Made by a program: the position numbers and the translations under genes. Below are positions 33,333 to 41,922 of a DNA stretch of 43,465 bases, one piece after another. The notes under the pieces were generated by a model, which saw only the letters and a program-made list of their open reading frames with translations, did no database searches and was not told the DNA's origin. Source of the DNA: JBHGAV01 sp041946685 (lineage in GTDB: Bacteria; Acidobacteriota; Terriglobia; Bryobacterales; Bryobacteraceae); the NCBI GenBank assembly GCA_041946685.1, contig JBHGAV010000036.1, forward strand, positions 1-43,465, given 5' to 3'. Every line of letters begins with the position of its first letter. Positions within the stretch are counted from its first letter, which is position 1.

Positions 33333-34322
33333 TCAGCGTAGGGACGGTTGCACGTTGTAGAGAAACACGAATTGCAGCCGGATGTCGGCTCCCTGGAACT
33401 CTGCGGGCAGAGGAGGGAAGGGGTTCGAGGCGCTGATGCCGGCCACGGCGGCGCGATCCAACGCCTCCGTTCCCGAGGCGGATGAGATCACCAGCCTGGG
33501 AACGCTGCCGTCCTTGGCGATCACGAACTGAATGGCCACCCTGCCGCGCCTGCCCAGCCTGGCGCTTTCGGGAATGACGGCCAGCCAGTTGCGCTTTACG
33601 GAAGCCAGAATCCGGATCAGGTAGGGCCGGAAGTCAACTCCTTTCGGGTCGCTGAGCAGCTCGAGGCTGCTGCCGGTCCTGCCGGGCGATGGCTCAATAG
33701 GAAGGCCGCCCTCCAAGCCGCCGGGGGCCGGGCTGAAATCCTCCACGACCAGACCGCCGCCGCGTCCACGCGCCAGCTCGCGCCCCATCTCAGCGATGGA
33801 GGAACTCGGGGGCTTGAGCGACGGAGCGGCCCGCGGAGTGCCGAGCGATTCCAGCGCCAGCTTCGGCTTCTCCGGAGATGGAATCTGCGGAGGCGGCAGA
33901 GGCAGTCCGGTTGGCGACTGGCCGAGTGGCGGGACCTCGCCCTGGGCGATCTCGATCTTCGGCGGTTCGGGCAACGGAAGCGGAACCGGACGCCCGGCAG
34001 GAGGCGCACCCACCGGCACGGACGGCGGAGCGAAGACTTTGGGCCGGGGCAGGAGGCTTCCCAGGTCGAACTCCTTTCCAACTCGTCCACGGTTGGGAGC
34101 CGTCTGCGTCAGTTCGCGCGGCGGCGCGACGAGCACGATCGGCTCCTTGAACTGACCCAGGACCCGCTGGACATCGTGCACGGGGCCTCTCCCTAACGGG
34201 GTGAAGAAGAGCAGGGCGGCCGCCAGCAGGTGAATGCCGGCCGACGCCAGCCGGCTCCACCAGGCGCGCCTTGCCGCCTCCGGGCTGCTCCATTGCGGGA
34301 AGAGATCCAGCTCTTCTCCCAT
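33333..34322 (-). CDS. TonB-like C-terminal energy-transducer protein
   Basis: A 329-residue protein with one N-terminal membrane helix (about 22-44), a long proline-rich linker (about 60-220) and a C-terminal TonB-like domain (about 225-329; YLIRILASVKRNWLAVIPESARLGRRGRVAIQFVIAKDGSV in part). This is the TonB/TolA layout: helix anchor, periplasm-spanning linker and outer-membrane contact domain. No exbB/exbD lies nearby. It is the last gene of the fabZ-lpxA-lpxI-oxidoreductase operon, 9 bases after the oxidoreductase. Confidence 0.83.
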   Translation of the reverse strand: MGEELDLFPQWSSPEAARRAWWSRLASAGIHLLAAALLFFTPLGRGPVHDVQRVLGQFKEPIVLVAPPRELTQTAPNRGRVGKEFDLGSLLPRPKVFAPPSVPVGAPPAGRPVPLPLPEPPKIEIAQGEVPPLGQSPTGLPLPPPQIPSPEKPKLALESLGTPRAAPSLKPPSSSIAEMGRELARGRGGGLVVEDFSPAPGGLEGGLPIEPSPGRTGSSLELLSDPKGVDFRPYLIRILASVKRNWLAVIPESARLGRRGRVAIQFVIAKDGSVPRLVISSASGTEALDRAAVAGISASNPFPPLPAEFQGADIRLQFVFLYNVQPSLR

Positions 34323-34331
34323 CGCCCGCCC

Positions 34332-35294
34332 CTATCCCTTCTTTAGCGAGGCCAACGACCCAGCCACGACTCGCGAGTGCTCCTCAATCCGCGCGTCGAT
34401 TGCTAGCGCGACCTCCAGGGCGCGGCAGGCATCGCGGCCGCTCACATCAGGCTCGCGCCGGTTTGCCACCGACTCCAGGAACGATTTCAACTCCAGGCGC
34501 AACGGTTCCCCTTTCACCACCGGCACTGGGTTGGACGAAATGCGGTGATCCTCTGTTACCGCGACAGTGAACAGCTCCTGCCTGGAATAGTCAACGGAGA
34601 GGTACTGGTGCGGCTGAAACAACCGCAATTTGCGGACGCGCTCGGTGGATACGCGGCTGGCGGTCAGGTTGGCGATGCAACCGTTGGAAAATGCCAGGCG
34701 CACGTTGGCAATGTCCACCTTGCGGCTGAGGATGGAGATCCCCGCGGCCCGGATCTCTTCGGGCATCATGCCGGTCAACGAGAGGATGACGTCGATATCG
34801 TGGATCATCAGGTCGAGGACGACATCCACATCCAGGCTGCGCGGTGAGAAGGTGCTCAGCCGGTGCACCTCGAAAAACAGTGGCAGCGAGACAACGCCGG
34901 CCAGGGCTTTGACTGCCGGATTGAAGCGTTCTAAGTGGCCGACTTGAAGCACCCGGCCGCGCTGCTCGGCTGCCTCCACCAGCCTACTTGCGGAGGCCAG
35001 ATCACGCGCGATCGGCTTCTCGACGAGCACGTCGATGCCGGCCTCTATCAAAGCGCAGCCGACGTCCACATGCGCCGTGGTGGGGACGGCGACAACGGCG
35101 GCATCCACGCGGCCGCCGAGCGCGGCGAGGTCGGGAAGGGCCTGGCAGTCGTATTCCGCGGCGGCGCTCCGGGCGCGGCTGTCGTCGATATCCACCACGG
35201 CCGCCAGTTCGGCTCCGGCCAACTCGCGGATCACGCGCATGTGGCGTCTTCCGAACTCCCCCGCGCCGACTACGGCCATGCGGACTTTCTGCAT
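34332..35294 (-). CDS. Gfo/Idh/MocA oxidoreductase in the lipid A operon
   Basis: A 320-residue NAD-dependent oxidoreductase with the loop AVVGAGEFGRRHM, the EKPIARDL motif (conserved EKP) and an HDIDVIL segment in the catalytic helix. It lies between lpxI and the TonB-like gene, with an AGGAG site and 8-base spacing from lpxI. Gfo/Idh/MocA enzymes beside lpxA include GnnA, which oxidises UDP-GlcNAc at C3 for the diamino-sugar form of lipid A; the aminotransferase GnnB is not in this window, so this role is a hypothesis. The longer upstream frame is antisense noise over lpxI. Confidence 0.9.
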   Translation of the reverse strand: MQKVRMAVVGAGEFGRRHMRVIRELAGAELAAVVDIDDSRARSAAAEYDCQALPDLAALGGRVDAAVVAVPTTAHVDVGCALIEAGIDVLVEKPIARDLASASRLVEAAEQRGRVLQVGHLERFNPAVKALAGVVSLPLFFEVHRLSTFSPRSLDVDVVLDLMIHDIDVILSLTGMMPEEIRAAGISILSRKVDIANVRLAFSNGCIANLTASRVSTERVRKLRLFQPHQYLSVDYSRQELFTVAVTEDHRISSNPVPVVKGEPLRLELKSFLESVANRREPDVSGRDACRALEVALAIDARIEEHSRVVAGSLASLKKG

Positions 35295-35302
35295 GAGATC
35301 TC

Positions 35303-36118
35303 CTATCCTTCCTCCGGCCGGCAGCCGACCACGGCGATGCCCGCCGATTCCGCCGCGGCCAGCATTTCGGCGCGGTCCAGCAGCAACGTCCGCCCAGCGT
35401 CCACCGCCAGAACCGTGGTCCCGGTCTCGCGCATGACGGCGATCGTCGCGGGGCCGGCCACGGGTACGTCGAACAGCAGATGCCTGCGGCGGCGGCCGGC
35501 CTTCACCAGGCTCAGCGGCCGGCCGTTGACCAAACCCGCCGCGCGGCGCAGCATGGCGTCGGTTCCCTCCATGGCCTCCACGGCGACGCAGGCCCGTTCG
35601 CAGATGGCCACGCTCTGCCCGATGTCGAAGCCGGAGAGGGCGCCGGCGACCTGGCGGCCGTACTCGATGTCGGCCTCCTCCGCGGAGGAAGGCTTGCGCC
35701 TGGTCAGAGGGCCCTCTTCGGCCACCAGAGGCTTCAGCAGGGCGGTGGAATCGCCCAGCCGTATGCCCTCGCCCGCCAGAATCTTGGCCACGCCGCCGAT
35801 GAGCGAGTCCGTATTCTTCGTGGTGAGCGAGGCAAGCAGCTTGATGAGGCGCCAGTCCGGCCGGATCGAAGAGAAGATCTGGGCGTGCTTGACCTGGCCG
35901 GCCATGATCACCTCTTCGATCTCTTCCTGCTTCAGAATTTCGATGAGGCGGCTCAGCTCGCCCAGCGAGATCCAGTAGCAGCGCGAGGCGAGAGCCTCGA
36001 TCTCGGCGGAAGCCTCTTCCTTGATCCCTACGGCGACCACCTCGTGGCCGAGTTTGCGGGCCGACTCCAGGGCCAGGATCGGAAAGCGGCCGTTGCCGGC
36101 GATGAGTGCGTATTTCAT
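35303..36118 (-). CDS. lpxI: UDP-2,3-diacylglucosamine pyrophosphatase LpxI
   Basis: A 271-residue LpxI (DUF1009) protein, which cleaves UDP-2,3-diacylglucosamine to lipid X in organisms that lack LpxH. The family opening YALIAGNGRFPIL, the mid-protein VIMAGQVKHAQIF and the C-terminal block with TDAMLRRAAGL and GPATIAVMRETGTTVLAVDAGRTLLLD (in part) are present. It lies 30 bases after lpxA in the envelope operon. No good ribosome site is seen, so coupling to lpxA translation is possible. Confidence 0.93.
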   Translation of the reverse strand: MKYALIAGNGRFPILALESARKLGHEVVAVGIKEEASAEIEALASRCYWISLGELSRLIEILKQEEIEEVIMAGQVKHAQIFSSIRPDWRLIKLLASLTTKNTDSLIGGVAKILAGEGIRLGDSTALLKPLVAEEGPLTRRKPSSAEEADIEYGRQVAGALSGFDIGQSVAICERACVAVEAMEGTDAMLRRAAGLVNGRPLSLVKAGRRRRHLLFDVPVAGPATIAVMRETGTTVLAVDAGRTLLLDRAEMLAAAESAGIAVVGCRPEEG

Positions 36119-36148
36119 GTGGCCGGAAGGGCCGGTTGTGCCTGGCCC

Positions 36149-36925
36149 CTACTTTATTACGCCACGTTCGGAGGCCTGAATGAAAGCGAGGACCTCGTCG
36201 ACCTCGGCGCACGGAGGGATTTCCGCGCGAATCCTTTCGACGGCCTGGGAGGTGTTCAACCCCGCGCGGGTCAGCAACCGGAAGGCTTTCTGCAAACTCT
36301 CGACGGCGGCGCCGGGAAACCCGCGCCTCTCCAGCCCCGTCTTGTTTGCGCCGAACACGTGTATCGGGCGCTCGCCGACCGTCATCGAAAAGGGGAGCAC
36401 ATCCTGCGTGACCACGCTGCCCCCCCCGATCATGGCATGGCGGCCGATGCGGCAGAACTGATGGATCCCGCTGAGGGCTCCCACCACCACCCAGTCGCCG
36501 ACGGTCACGTGGCCGCCGATGGTCGCGCCGTTGGCCAGGATGGTGTGGTTCCCGACGCGCGCGTCGTGCGCCAGGTGAGCATACGCCATCACCAGGTTGT
36601 CGTCGCCGAGGGAGGTGACCCCGCCCCCGCCCGCCGTACCGCGGTGGATCGTTACGAACTCGCGGATACGGTTGCGGCTGCCGATCCTGGTCTCGGCCCG
36701 CTCTCCCCTGTACTTCAGGTCCTGCGAGGCGACGCCGACGGTCGAATACGGGAAAAAGATGTTGTCCTCGCCGATCCAGGTGGGGCCTTCCAGGTACACA
36801 TGCGCCATGAGCCGCGTGCGCGCGCCGATTTCCACCTCCGCGCCCACAATCGAATAGGGTCCGATCTCGGCTGTCTCCGAAATGCGCGCTGAAGGATCAA
36901 CGATGGCAGTCGGATGAATCGCCAT
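36149..36925 (-). CDS. lpxA: UDP-N-acetylglucosamine acyltransferase
   Basis: A 258-residue left-handed beta-helix acyltransferase, the first step of lipid A synthesis. Hexapeptide repeats run from residue 2 (IHPTAIVDPSARI) to about 185. The catalytic His lies in the AYAHLAHDARVGNH segment, and the C-terminal helical domain includes GLERRGFP, which is typical of LpxA. It starts 6 bases after fabZ, the usual fabZ-lpxA pairing. Confidence 0.95.
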   Translation of the reverse strand: MAIHPTAIVDPSARISETAEIGPYSIVGAEVEIGARTRLMAHVYLEGPTWIGEDNIFFPYSTVGVASQDLKYRGERAETRIGSRNRIREFVTIHRGTAGGGGVTSLGDDNLVMAYAHLAHDARVGNHTILANGATIGGHVTVGDWVVVGALSGIHQFCRIGRHAMIGGGSVVTQDVLPFSMTVGERPIHVFGANKTGLERRGFPGAAVESLQKAFRLLTRAGLNTSQAVERIRAEIPPCAEVDEVLAFIQASERGVIK

Positions 36926-36931
36926 CGGTTG

Positions 36932-37384
36932 TCATTCCGAGGGCTTCTGTTCGCGGTCGGCCAGCTTGCAGAGCACTTCGACTTCCGCGACCACAGCCCC
37001 ATCCACCGTGGCGGTTCCGAGCATCTTCGCCACGCTGGCCTTCTTCTTCACAACCTTCATCTCGATGCGAAGCTGGTCGCCGGGCAACACAGGGCGGCGG
37101 AACTTGGCGTTGTCCACCCCGGCCAGCAAGACCAGCTTGTTCGCGCGGTCCGGGATCTCCTTGAGGACCAGAACGCCCGCCACCTGGGCCATGGCCTCGA
37201 CGATCAAGACGCCGGGCATGACGGGGAACTCAGGGAAATGGCCCTGGAAGAAGGGCTCATTGACGGTGACGTTCTTGATCCCGACGATGCGTTCGGGCTC
37301 CAGTTCGAGGATGCGGTCCACCAGCAGCATCGGATAACGATGCGGCAGGATCTTGCGGATCTCTTCAATGTCAAGAATCGGCAT
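36932..37384 (-). CDS. fabZ: 3-hydroxyacyl-ACP dehydratase FabZ
   Basis: A 150-residue hotdog dehydratase of fatty-acid synthesis. The FabZ opening LPHRYPMLLVDR, the GHFPEFPVMPGVLIVEAMAQ block with catalytic His and Glu, and KFRRPVLPGD are present. It heads the minus-strand envelope operon. An extended -10 (TGCTATAAT) lies only about 12 bases before the ATG and no ribosome site intervenes, so the mRNA is likely leaderless or nearly so. Confidence 0.96.
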   Translation of the reverse strand: MPILDIEEIRKILPHRYPMLLVDRILELEPERIVGIKNVTVNEPFFQGHFPEFPVMPGVLIVEAMAQVAGVLVLKEIPDRANKLVLLAGVDNAKFRRPVLPGDQLRIEMKVVKKKASVAKMLGTATVDGAVVAEVEVLCKLADREQKPSE

Positions 37385-37395
37385 GGGAAGAGGCC

Positions 37396-37404
37396 ATTAT
37401 AGCA
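37396..37404 (-). promoter_or_regulatory. extended -10 promoter of fabZ operon
   Basis: On the minus strand TGCTATAAT (37404-37396) is a perfect extended -10. The predicted start of transcription is about 5 bases before the fabZ ATG (37384). No good -35 is visible, as is common for extended -10 promoters. Confidence 0.65.
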
Positions 37405-37446
37405 GCGACGCTTCTAGGGGGGCTGTGCGAGAATAATGCTTGGCAG

Positions 37447-38064
37447 ATGGTACGGGATGGCCTCTATTACGGTGGTGCCCTGGCTGCCGGCGGCGCTCTG
37501 GTGGCGTTGCTGGCAGGGCCGATCTACAGTCTGCCGCTGTTTCTGCTGGCCGTCTTCTGCCTCTACTTCTTCCGCGACCCGGAGCGGGCTGTGCCCTCGG
37601 GAGCAGTGGCGGTGTCGCCCGCCGACGGCAAGGTCGTCGCGATCCGCGCGGAGGGTGCCGGCCTGACACGCATCAGCATCTTTCTGAATATCTTCGACGT
37701 GCACGTGAACCGGTCTCCGATCGCCGGCACCATCGCCTCGGTCGATTACCACAAGGGCCGGTTTTTGGTGGCGAGCAGGGAAGCGGCGTCCTTGCAGAAC
37801 GAGCAGAACTCGGTGACCGTTGAGGGCAACGGTACGAGGGTTATGTTCCGGCAGATTGCCGGGCTGATTGCGCGCCGGATCGTGTTCAGCAAGAAGCAGG
37901 GCGATGCGGTGGCGGCGGGAGAGCGTGTCGGCCTTATCAAGTTCGGCTCCCGGGTGGACGTGTTTCTCGGCCCTGAATGGGAGTTGAAGGTTAGGACAGG
38001 AGATAGAGTTAAAGCAGGATCAAGCGTGCTGGCGCGCCTGCGCCAAGCGGGCGGGGAAGCGTGA
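37447..38064 (+). CDS. psd: phosphatidylserine decarboxylase proenzyme (short type)
   Basis: A 205-residue short-form PSD-A proenzyme that makes phosphatidylethanolamine. It has two N-terminal membrane segments (about 8-41), FFRDPER, and the serine-protease-like cleavage site in IKFGSRVDVFLG: Gly167-Ser168 is the self-cleavage point, and Ser168 becomes the pyruvoyl group. AATAAT lies about 10 bases before the ATG, so this transcript may also be leaderless. pssA follows at a 4-base gap. Confidence 0.93.
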   Translation: MVRDGLYYGGALAAGGALVALLAGPIYSLPLFLLAVFCLYFFRDPERAVPSGAVAVSPADGKVVAIRAEGAGLTRISIFLNIFDVHVNRSPIAGTIASVDYHKGRFLVASREAASLQNEQNSVTVEGNGTRVMFRQIAGLIARRIVFSKKQGDAVAAGERVGLIKFGSRVDVFLGPEWELKVRTGDRVKAGSSVLARLRQAGGEA

Positions 38065-38068
38065 CGCG

Positions 38069-38959
38069 ATGCCGATCAACCTGCCGGAACGCCTGATCGA
38101 CCAGAACTCCCCGGACCGCCGCCCGCGCCGGGCCGCGTACGCCCTGCCGATGCTGTTCACCGCGGGCAACGTCTTCCTCGGTTTTCTGGCCGTGATGAAG
38201 TCCTTCCAGGGCGCGCTGGCCGCCGGGGCGGGCCAGTTGGGGAGCAGTCCCGATTTCGAGATCGCCGCCAAGGCGATCGGAGTGGCCGTGCTGGTCGACG
38301 GGTTGGACGGCAGGATTGCCCGGCTCACGGGGACCACCAGCGACTTCGGCCGCGAGATGGACTCGCTCGCCGATGTGATCAGTTTCGGCGTGGCGCCCGC
38401 GGTGCTGGGCCTCGCCTGGGGGGCGCAGTTCGTGGATGGGTCCCTGAACCCGGCGCTGCGGGAGTACTTGGAGCGGGGGGCCTACTTCATCGGTTTTCTC
38501 TTTCTGCTATGCGCGGCCGTGCGCCTGGCGCGGTTCAACGTTCAGAAGCACGCCGTGCCGAAGAACCCTGGGCGGAGCGACCACAAGTACTTCGTGGGAC
38601 TGCCGACGCCGGCCGCAGCCGGCATGGTGGCGGCCACCGTCTACGCCTGCGACTGCGTGCCGCTGGAGTACTGGCCGTTCTCGGCGGCGTGGCTGGCTCT
38701 CATGGCGCTGCTCTCTTTCCTGATGGTCAGCAGATGGCGGTACCGGAGCCTGAAAGATGTTCAGCTGCTGAGACCCATGTCGCCGCTCACCGTTATCCTC
38801 TGGGGCGCTTTGTGCTACCTCATCTGGAATTTCTCGCAGCCGGTGCTGTTGGGCATCGCCTGCTTTTACGTGGGCAGCGGCATCGTCGTGCGGCTGGGCG
38901 GCGCGCTCAAGCGCCGGCTGCGTCACCTCCACCCGCAGCCGCAGGGGCAGGCGGGCTGA
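38069..38959 (+). CDS. pssA: CDP-diacylglycerol--serine O-phosphatidyltransferase
   Basis: A 296-residue polytopic CDP-alcohol phosphatidyltransferase. The catalytic signature DG-x2-AR-x8-G-x3-D-x3-D is intact in DGRIARLTGTTSDFGREMDS. About seven to eight membrane helices follow the short cytoplasmic N-terminus. It makes phosphatidylserine for the neighbouring Psd, so the pair gives the complete route to phosphatidylethanolamine. It sits 4 bases after psd and 4 before the ASADH-like gene. Confidence 0.94.
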   Translation: MPINLPERLIDQNSPDRRPRRAAYALPMLFTAGNVFLGFLAVMKSFQGALAAGAGQLGSSPDFEIAAKAIGVAVLVDGLDGRIARLTGTTSDFGREMDSLADVISFGVAPAVLGLAWGAQFVDGSLNPALREYLERGAYFIGFLFLLCAAVRLARFNVQKHAVPKNPGRSDHKYFVGLPTPAAAGMVAATVYACDCVPLEYWPFSAAWLALMALLSFLMVSRWRYRSLKDVQLLRPMSPLTVILWGALCYLIWNFSQPVLLGIACFYVGSGIVVRLGGALKRRLRHLHPQPQGQAG

Positions 38960-38963
38960 GCGG

Positions 38964-39968
38964 ATGAAGAACCGCACGGCGGTCTCCGTGGTCGGGGGCG
39001 AATCGTTGCTGGGACGGGAACTCCGCGACCTGATCTTTTCGGAGCGTGTTCCGGTCCAGGTCCGGTTGCTCGGAGTCGACGAGAGTTCGGTCACTCTTAC
39101 CGAGCAGGACGGAGAGCCGGCCATCATGACGCCCCTGGATGAGGAAAACCTGACAGGATCGGCGGTGGCGGTGCTGGCAGGCTCCGCGGCGAGCAGCCGC
39201 AAGGCCCTGTCGCTGGCGGCCACGAGCTCGCCGCAGCCGGTGCTAGTGGACATGACGTATGTGGCGGAGGACGATCCGGCGGCCCGGCTCAGGGCGCCCC
39301 TGGTCGAACCACCTGGGTTTGCGGCGCCCGGAGGCGCGGTACATGTGATCGCCCATCCGGCCGCCGTGGCCCTGGCGCTGTTCGCGCAGCGGCTGACCTC
39401 GGCGCAAAGAATCCGCCGTTGGACCGCCGAGATCTTCGAGCCCGCCAGCGAGCGCGGGCAGAGGGGCCTGGACGAGCTTAGAAAGCAGACGGTCGGTTTG
39501 TTGTCATTTCAGTCACTACCCAAAGAAGTCTTTGACGCCCAGGTGGGCTTCAATATGCTTGCGCGGTATGGCGACGACGCGCCCGAGGCCCTGGAGTCGA
39601 TCGAACTGCGGATCGAGCGGCACCTGGCGAGTCTGCTTGGCGCCTGCCCCACGGCGCCAATGCCGTCCATTCGCCTGGTGCAGGCCCCGGTCTTTCACGG
39701 CTACAGCATTTCGGTGCATGCGGAGTTTGAAGAGAAGCCGGATACACTCCGCCTGGCTGAAGCCCTCAGTTCACCTGAAGTGGACGTGCGGATCGGTGAC
39801 ATCGAGCCCCCGAACAACGTAGGCATTGCGGGGCAGAACGGAATCGCCGTGGGGTCCATCCTCCCCGACCGCAACGACTCGAACGCCTGCTGGTTCTGGA
39901 TTGTCGCGGACAATTACCGGCTCATGGCGGAAAATGCCCTGGCCGTGGTTCGCTCGTTACTCTCATGA
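38964..39968 (+). CDS. degenerate aspartate-semialdehyde dehydrogenase paralogue (USG-1-like)
   Basis: A 334-residue protein with the ASADH fold from end to end: VVGGESLLGREL at the N-terminus and GQNGIAVGSILPD followed by FWIVADNYRLMAENA at the C-terminus. The active site is lost: the PNCST cysteine position reads HPAAV (Ala134), and the GHS histidine position reads GYS in APVFHGYSISVH. A dehydrogenase activity is therefore not expected. It is flanked by pssA and lptE with 4-base spacing or overlap. Similar non-catalytic USG-1 proteins exist; the role may be structural or regulatory. An intact asd is at 15324-16373. Confidence 0.85.
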   Translation: MKNRTAVSVVGGESLLGRELRDLIFSERVPVQVRLLGVDESSVTLTEQDGEPAIMTPLDEENLTGSAVAVLAGSAASSRKALSLAATSSPQPVLVDMTYVAEDDPAARLRAPLVEPPGFAAPGGAVHVIAHPAAVALALFAQRLTSAQRIRRWTAEIFEPASERGQRGLDELRKQTVGLLSFQSLPKEVFDAQVGFNMLARYGDDAPEALESIELRIERHLASLLGACPTAPMPSIRLVQAPVFHGYSISVHAEFEEKPDTLRLAEALSSPEVDVRIGDIEPPNNVGIAGQNGIAVGSILPDRNDSNACWFWIVADNYRLMAENALAVVRSLLS

Positions 39969-40483
39969 AGCGGCTGGGGTCCTGCCTGTTGGCCTTGCTC
40001 ATCGCCTGCGGGGGATGCGGATACCATGTCTCCGGCCGGGCGGACACGCTTCCGACCTCCATCCGCACGATCGCGATCCCGGCGTTTTCTAACCTGACCA
40101 CGAGGTACAAACTCACCGAGCAACTGCCGGCCGCCATCACGCGCGAGTTCATCACGCGCACGCGGTACCGGGTCGTGCCGGACGAGGAAGACGGCGACGC
40201 CGTTCTCACGGGCGCCGTAGTGGCGTACACCTCGGCTCCCACCACGTACGATCCGGCGACGGGCCGCGCCAGCGCCGTGAACCTGAGCGTGGTGCTCAAC
40301 CTCAGCTTGCGGGAGCGGGCGACGGGCAAGGTGCTGTTCGCGAGGGAGCGGATGGAGTACCGCGAACGTTACGAGATCAGCGTCGATCCGTCGGCGTATT
40401 TCGAAGAGAGCGACGCGGCCCTGGCCCGCCTAAGCCGCGACGTCGCGCGCGCCGTGGTTAGCGCTGTACTGGAGAGGTTTTGA
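39965..40483 (+). CDS. lptE: LPS-assembly lipoprotein LptE-like
   Basis: A 172-residue lipoprotein. The signal ends at GCGYHVSG, the lipobox cysteine being in the GGCGY segment; Cys-Gly-Tyr-His is the usual LptE N-terminus. The body (SIRTIAIPAFSNLTTRYKLTEQL, then REFITRTRYRVV) matches LptE/RlpB. It plugs the LptD barrel that inserts lipopolysaccharide in the outer membrane. The ATG overlaps the previous stop by four bases (ATGA), and holA follows 4 bases later, the common lptE-holA pairing. Confidence 0.9.
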   Translation: MKRLGSCLLALLIACGGCGYHVSGRADTLPTSIRTIAIPAFSNLTTRYKLTEQLPAAITREFITRTRYRVVPDEEDGDAVLTGAVVAYTSAPTTYDPATGRASAVNLSVVLNLSLRERATGKVLFARERMEYRERYEISVDPSAYFEESDAALARLSRDVARAVVSAVLERF

Positions 40484-40487
40484 GCGC

Positions 40488-41555
40488 GTGACTCCGGAAC
40501 AGTTTCTTTCCCAAATCCGGCGCCAGGAACCGGCTCCGGTCTACCTGTTCCTAGGGCCCGAGCCGTACCGGCGCCGGGCTTGCCGGGCGGCCCTCATCGA
40601 GCGGGTGATCGGCGGCGACGACCGGGAACAGGCGCTCACCGTGTGCGATCTCCAGGACTGGAGCTTGAGCGAGGTGGTGGACGACGCCCGTTCGCTGTCG
40701 CTGTTCGCGCCGCGCCGGGTGATCTGGGTCTCGGGCGCCGAGGCCGCTCTCCCGCGGGGGAGGTCCGCGGCCGCGGCCGGCGAGGAGGAAACGAGCGCAG
40801 GAGGTCCGCTGGCGCTGCTGGCCGGGTATGTTCAGCGCCCTTCGCCCGGTGTCGTGGTGGTGCTGGACGTCAGCCGCTATGACCTGGAAGGAGAGGACAA
40901 GGCAAGGCTGGATCGCGTCCGCAAGTTCTATGGCGCGATCCCTTCCGTGGTCGAGTTCCCGCGCTACACGGTCAACGAGGCGCGGCAACTGGCGCAGGGT
41001 CTGGCCCGGTCGGCGGGGCTGGACATGGACCGTGACGCGATCGAGGACATGGTGGATGCTCTGGGGGCGGACGCCATGCACATCGCGACGGAAATCGAGA
41101 AACTCAGCGTGTACGCCGGCTCCGGAGGGAAGATCGACGGCCGGGAATTGGCGGCGCTGGTTCCCGACTCGAGCGTCTCGACGATCTTCGCACTGGTGGA
41201 CGCGCTGGGGCGCCGCGACAGGCTGCTGGCGCTGGCCTTGGTGGACACGCTGGTGCGGCAGGGCGAATATATGCCGCTGGCGCTGAACTTCCTGGCGTCT
41301 CTGTTCCGGCTGGCGCTCGCCGCCAGGGAGAGGGGCCTGCGCAACGCACAGCAGGTCCAGCAGGCTCTATCCAGGCCGGGACGGCCGGTGTGGCGGTCGA
41401 AGGCGGAGCAGATTTGCCAGGTGGCCGCCACCTTCACTCCTGCCCAATTGGCGAAGGGGCTTGGCGAGATTTACGCCGCCGATCGGGGCCTGCGCGACGC
41501 GCGTCCCAGCGACCGCATCGTGATGGAGAGGTTCATCCTGGCGCTGGCGGGGTGA
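40488..41555 (+). CDS. holA: DNA polymerase III subunit delta
   Basis: A 355-residue clamp-loader delta subunit that opens the beta clamp. The N-terminal AAA-like fold begins VYLFLGPEPYRRRACRAAL; the mid-region has ARSLSLFAPRRVIWV, and the C-terminal collar domain ends ARPSDRIVMERFILAL. It lacks a functional Walker A, as expected for delta. The GTG at 40488 follows the lptE stop by 4 bases. It converges on rpsT with only 4 bases between stops, as in many genomes. Confidence 0.94.
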   Translation: MTPEQFLSQIRRQEPAPVYLFLGPEPYRRRACRAALIERVIGGDDREQALTVCDLQDWSLSEVVDDARSLSLFAPRRVIWVSGAEAALPRGRSAAAAGEEETSAGGPLALLAGYVQRPSPGVVVVLDVSRYDLEGEDKARLDRVRKFYGAIPSVVEFPRYTVNEARQLAQGLARSAGLDMDRDAIEDMVDALGADAMHIATEIEKLSVYAGSGGKIDGRELAALVPDSSVSTIFALVDALGRRDRLLALALVDTLVRQGEYMPLALNFLASLFRLALAARERGLRNAQQVQQALSRPGRPVWRSKAEQICQVAATFTPAQLAKGLGEIYAADRGLRDARPSDRIVMERFILALAG

Positions 41556-41559
41556 GCCG

Positions 41560-41829
41560 TTACGCAGCGGCCAACGACTTCAGCCGGAGGGTGAGCCGGG
41601 ACTTGTAACGGGCGGCGGTGTTCTTCTTGATGATCCCCCAGCGCGCCGCGCGGTCGATGATCGAAAACGTCTTCGGCATGGCAGCCTGGACTCCCGCGAC
41701 GTCCTTCTTCTCGAGCAGGCGGCGAACGGATCGAATCTGGTGCCGAAGGCGCGACTTGCGCATCACGTTGGTCGCCGTACGGCGCTTGGCCTGACGGTCC
41801 CGTTTAATCGCAGAAAAGGTATTAGCCAT
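41560..41829 (-). CDS. rpsT: 30S ribosomal protein S20
   Basis: An 89-residue, strongly basic helical protein. It opens MANTFSAIKRDRQAKRR and ends RLTLRLKSLAAA; KNTAARYKSRLT is the characteristic S20 segment. It binds 16S rRNA in the small subunit. It converges on holA. A GGAGT site precedes the ATG, and a promoter lies about 40 bases upstream. Confidence 0.97.
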   Translation of the reverse strand: MANTFSAIKRDRQAKRRTATNVMRKSRLRHQIRSVRRLLEKKDVAGVQAAMPKTFSIIDRAARWGIIKKNTAARYKSRLTLRLKSLAAA

Positions 41830-41868
41830 CTACTCGCAATCCACTCCTCGGAAGTCGTTCTAAACCAA

Positions 41869-41898
41869 AGAATAACCTACCCCGCGCCGCGAGGTCAA
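41869..41898 (-). promoter_or_regulatory. rpsT promoter
   Basis: On the minus strand TTGACC (41898-41893), 18 bases and TATTCT (41874-41869), giving a leader of about 35 bases before the rpsT ATG. Confidence 0.65.
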
Positions 41899-41922
41899 AC
41901 CGAACCGGGCGGCCGGACGCCG

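Noticed and set aside
35480..36892. 470-codon plus-strand frame
   Set aside because: Antisense shadow of lpxA and lpxI, both strongly supported on the other strand.
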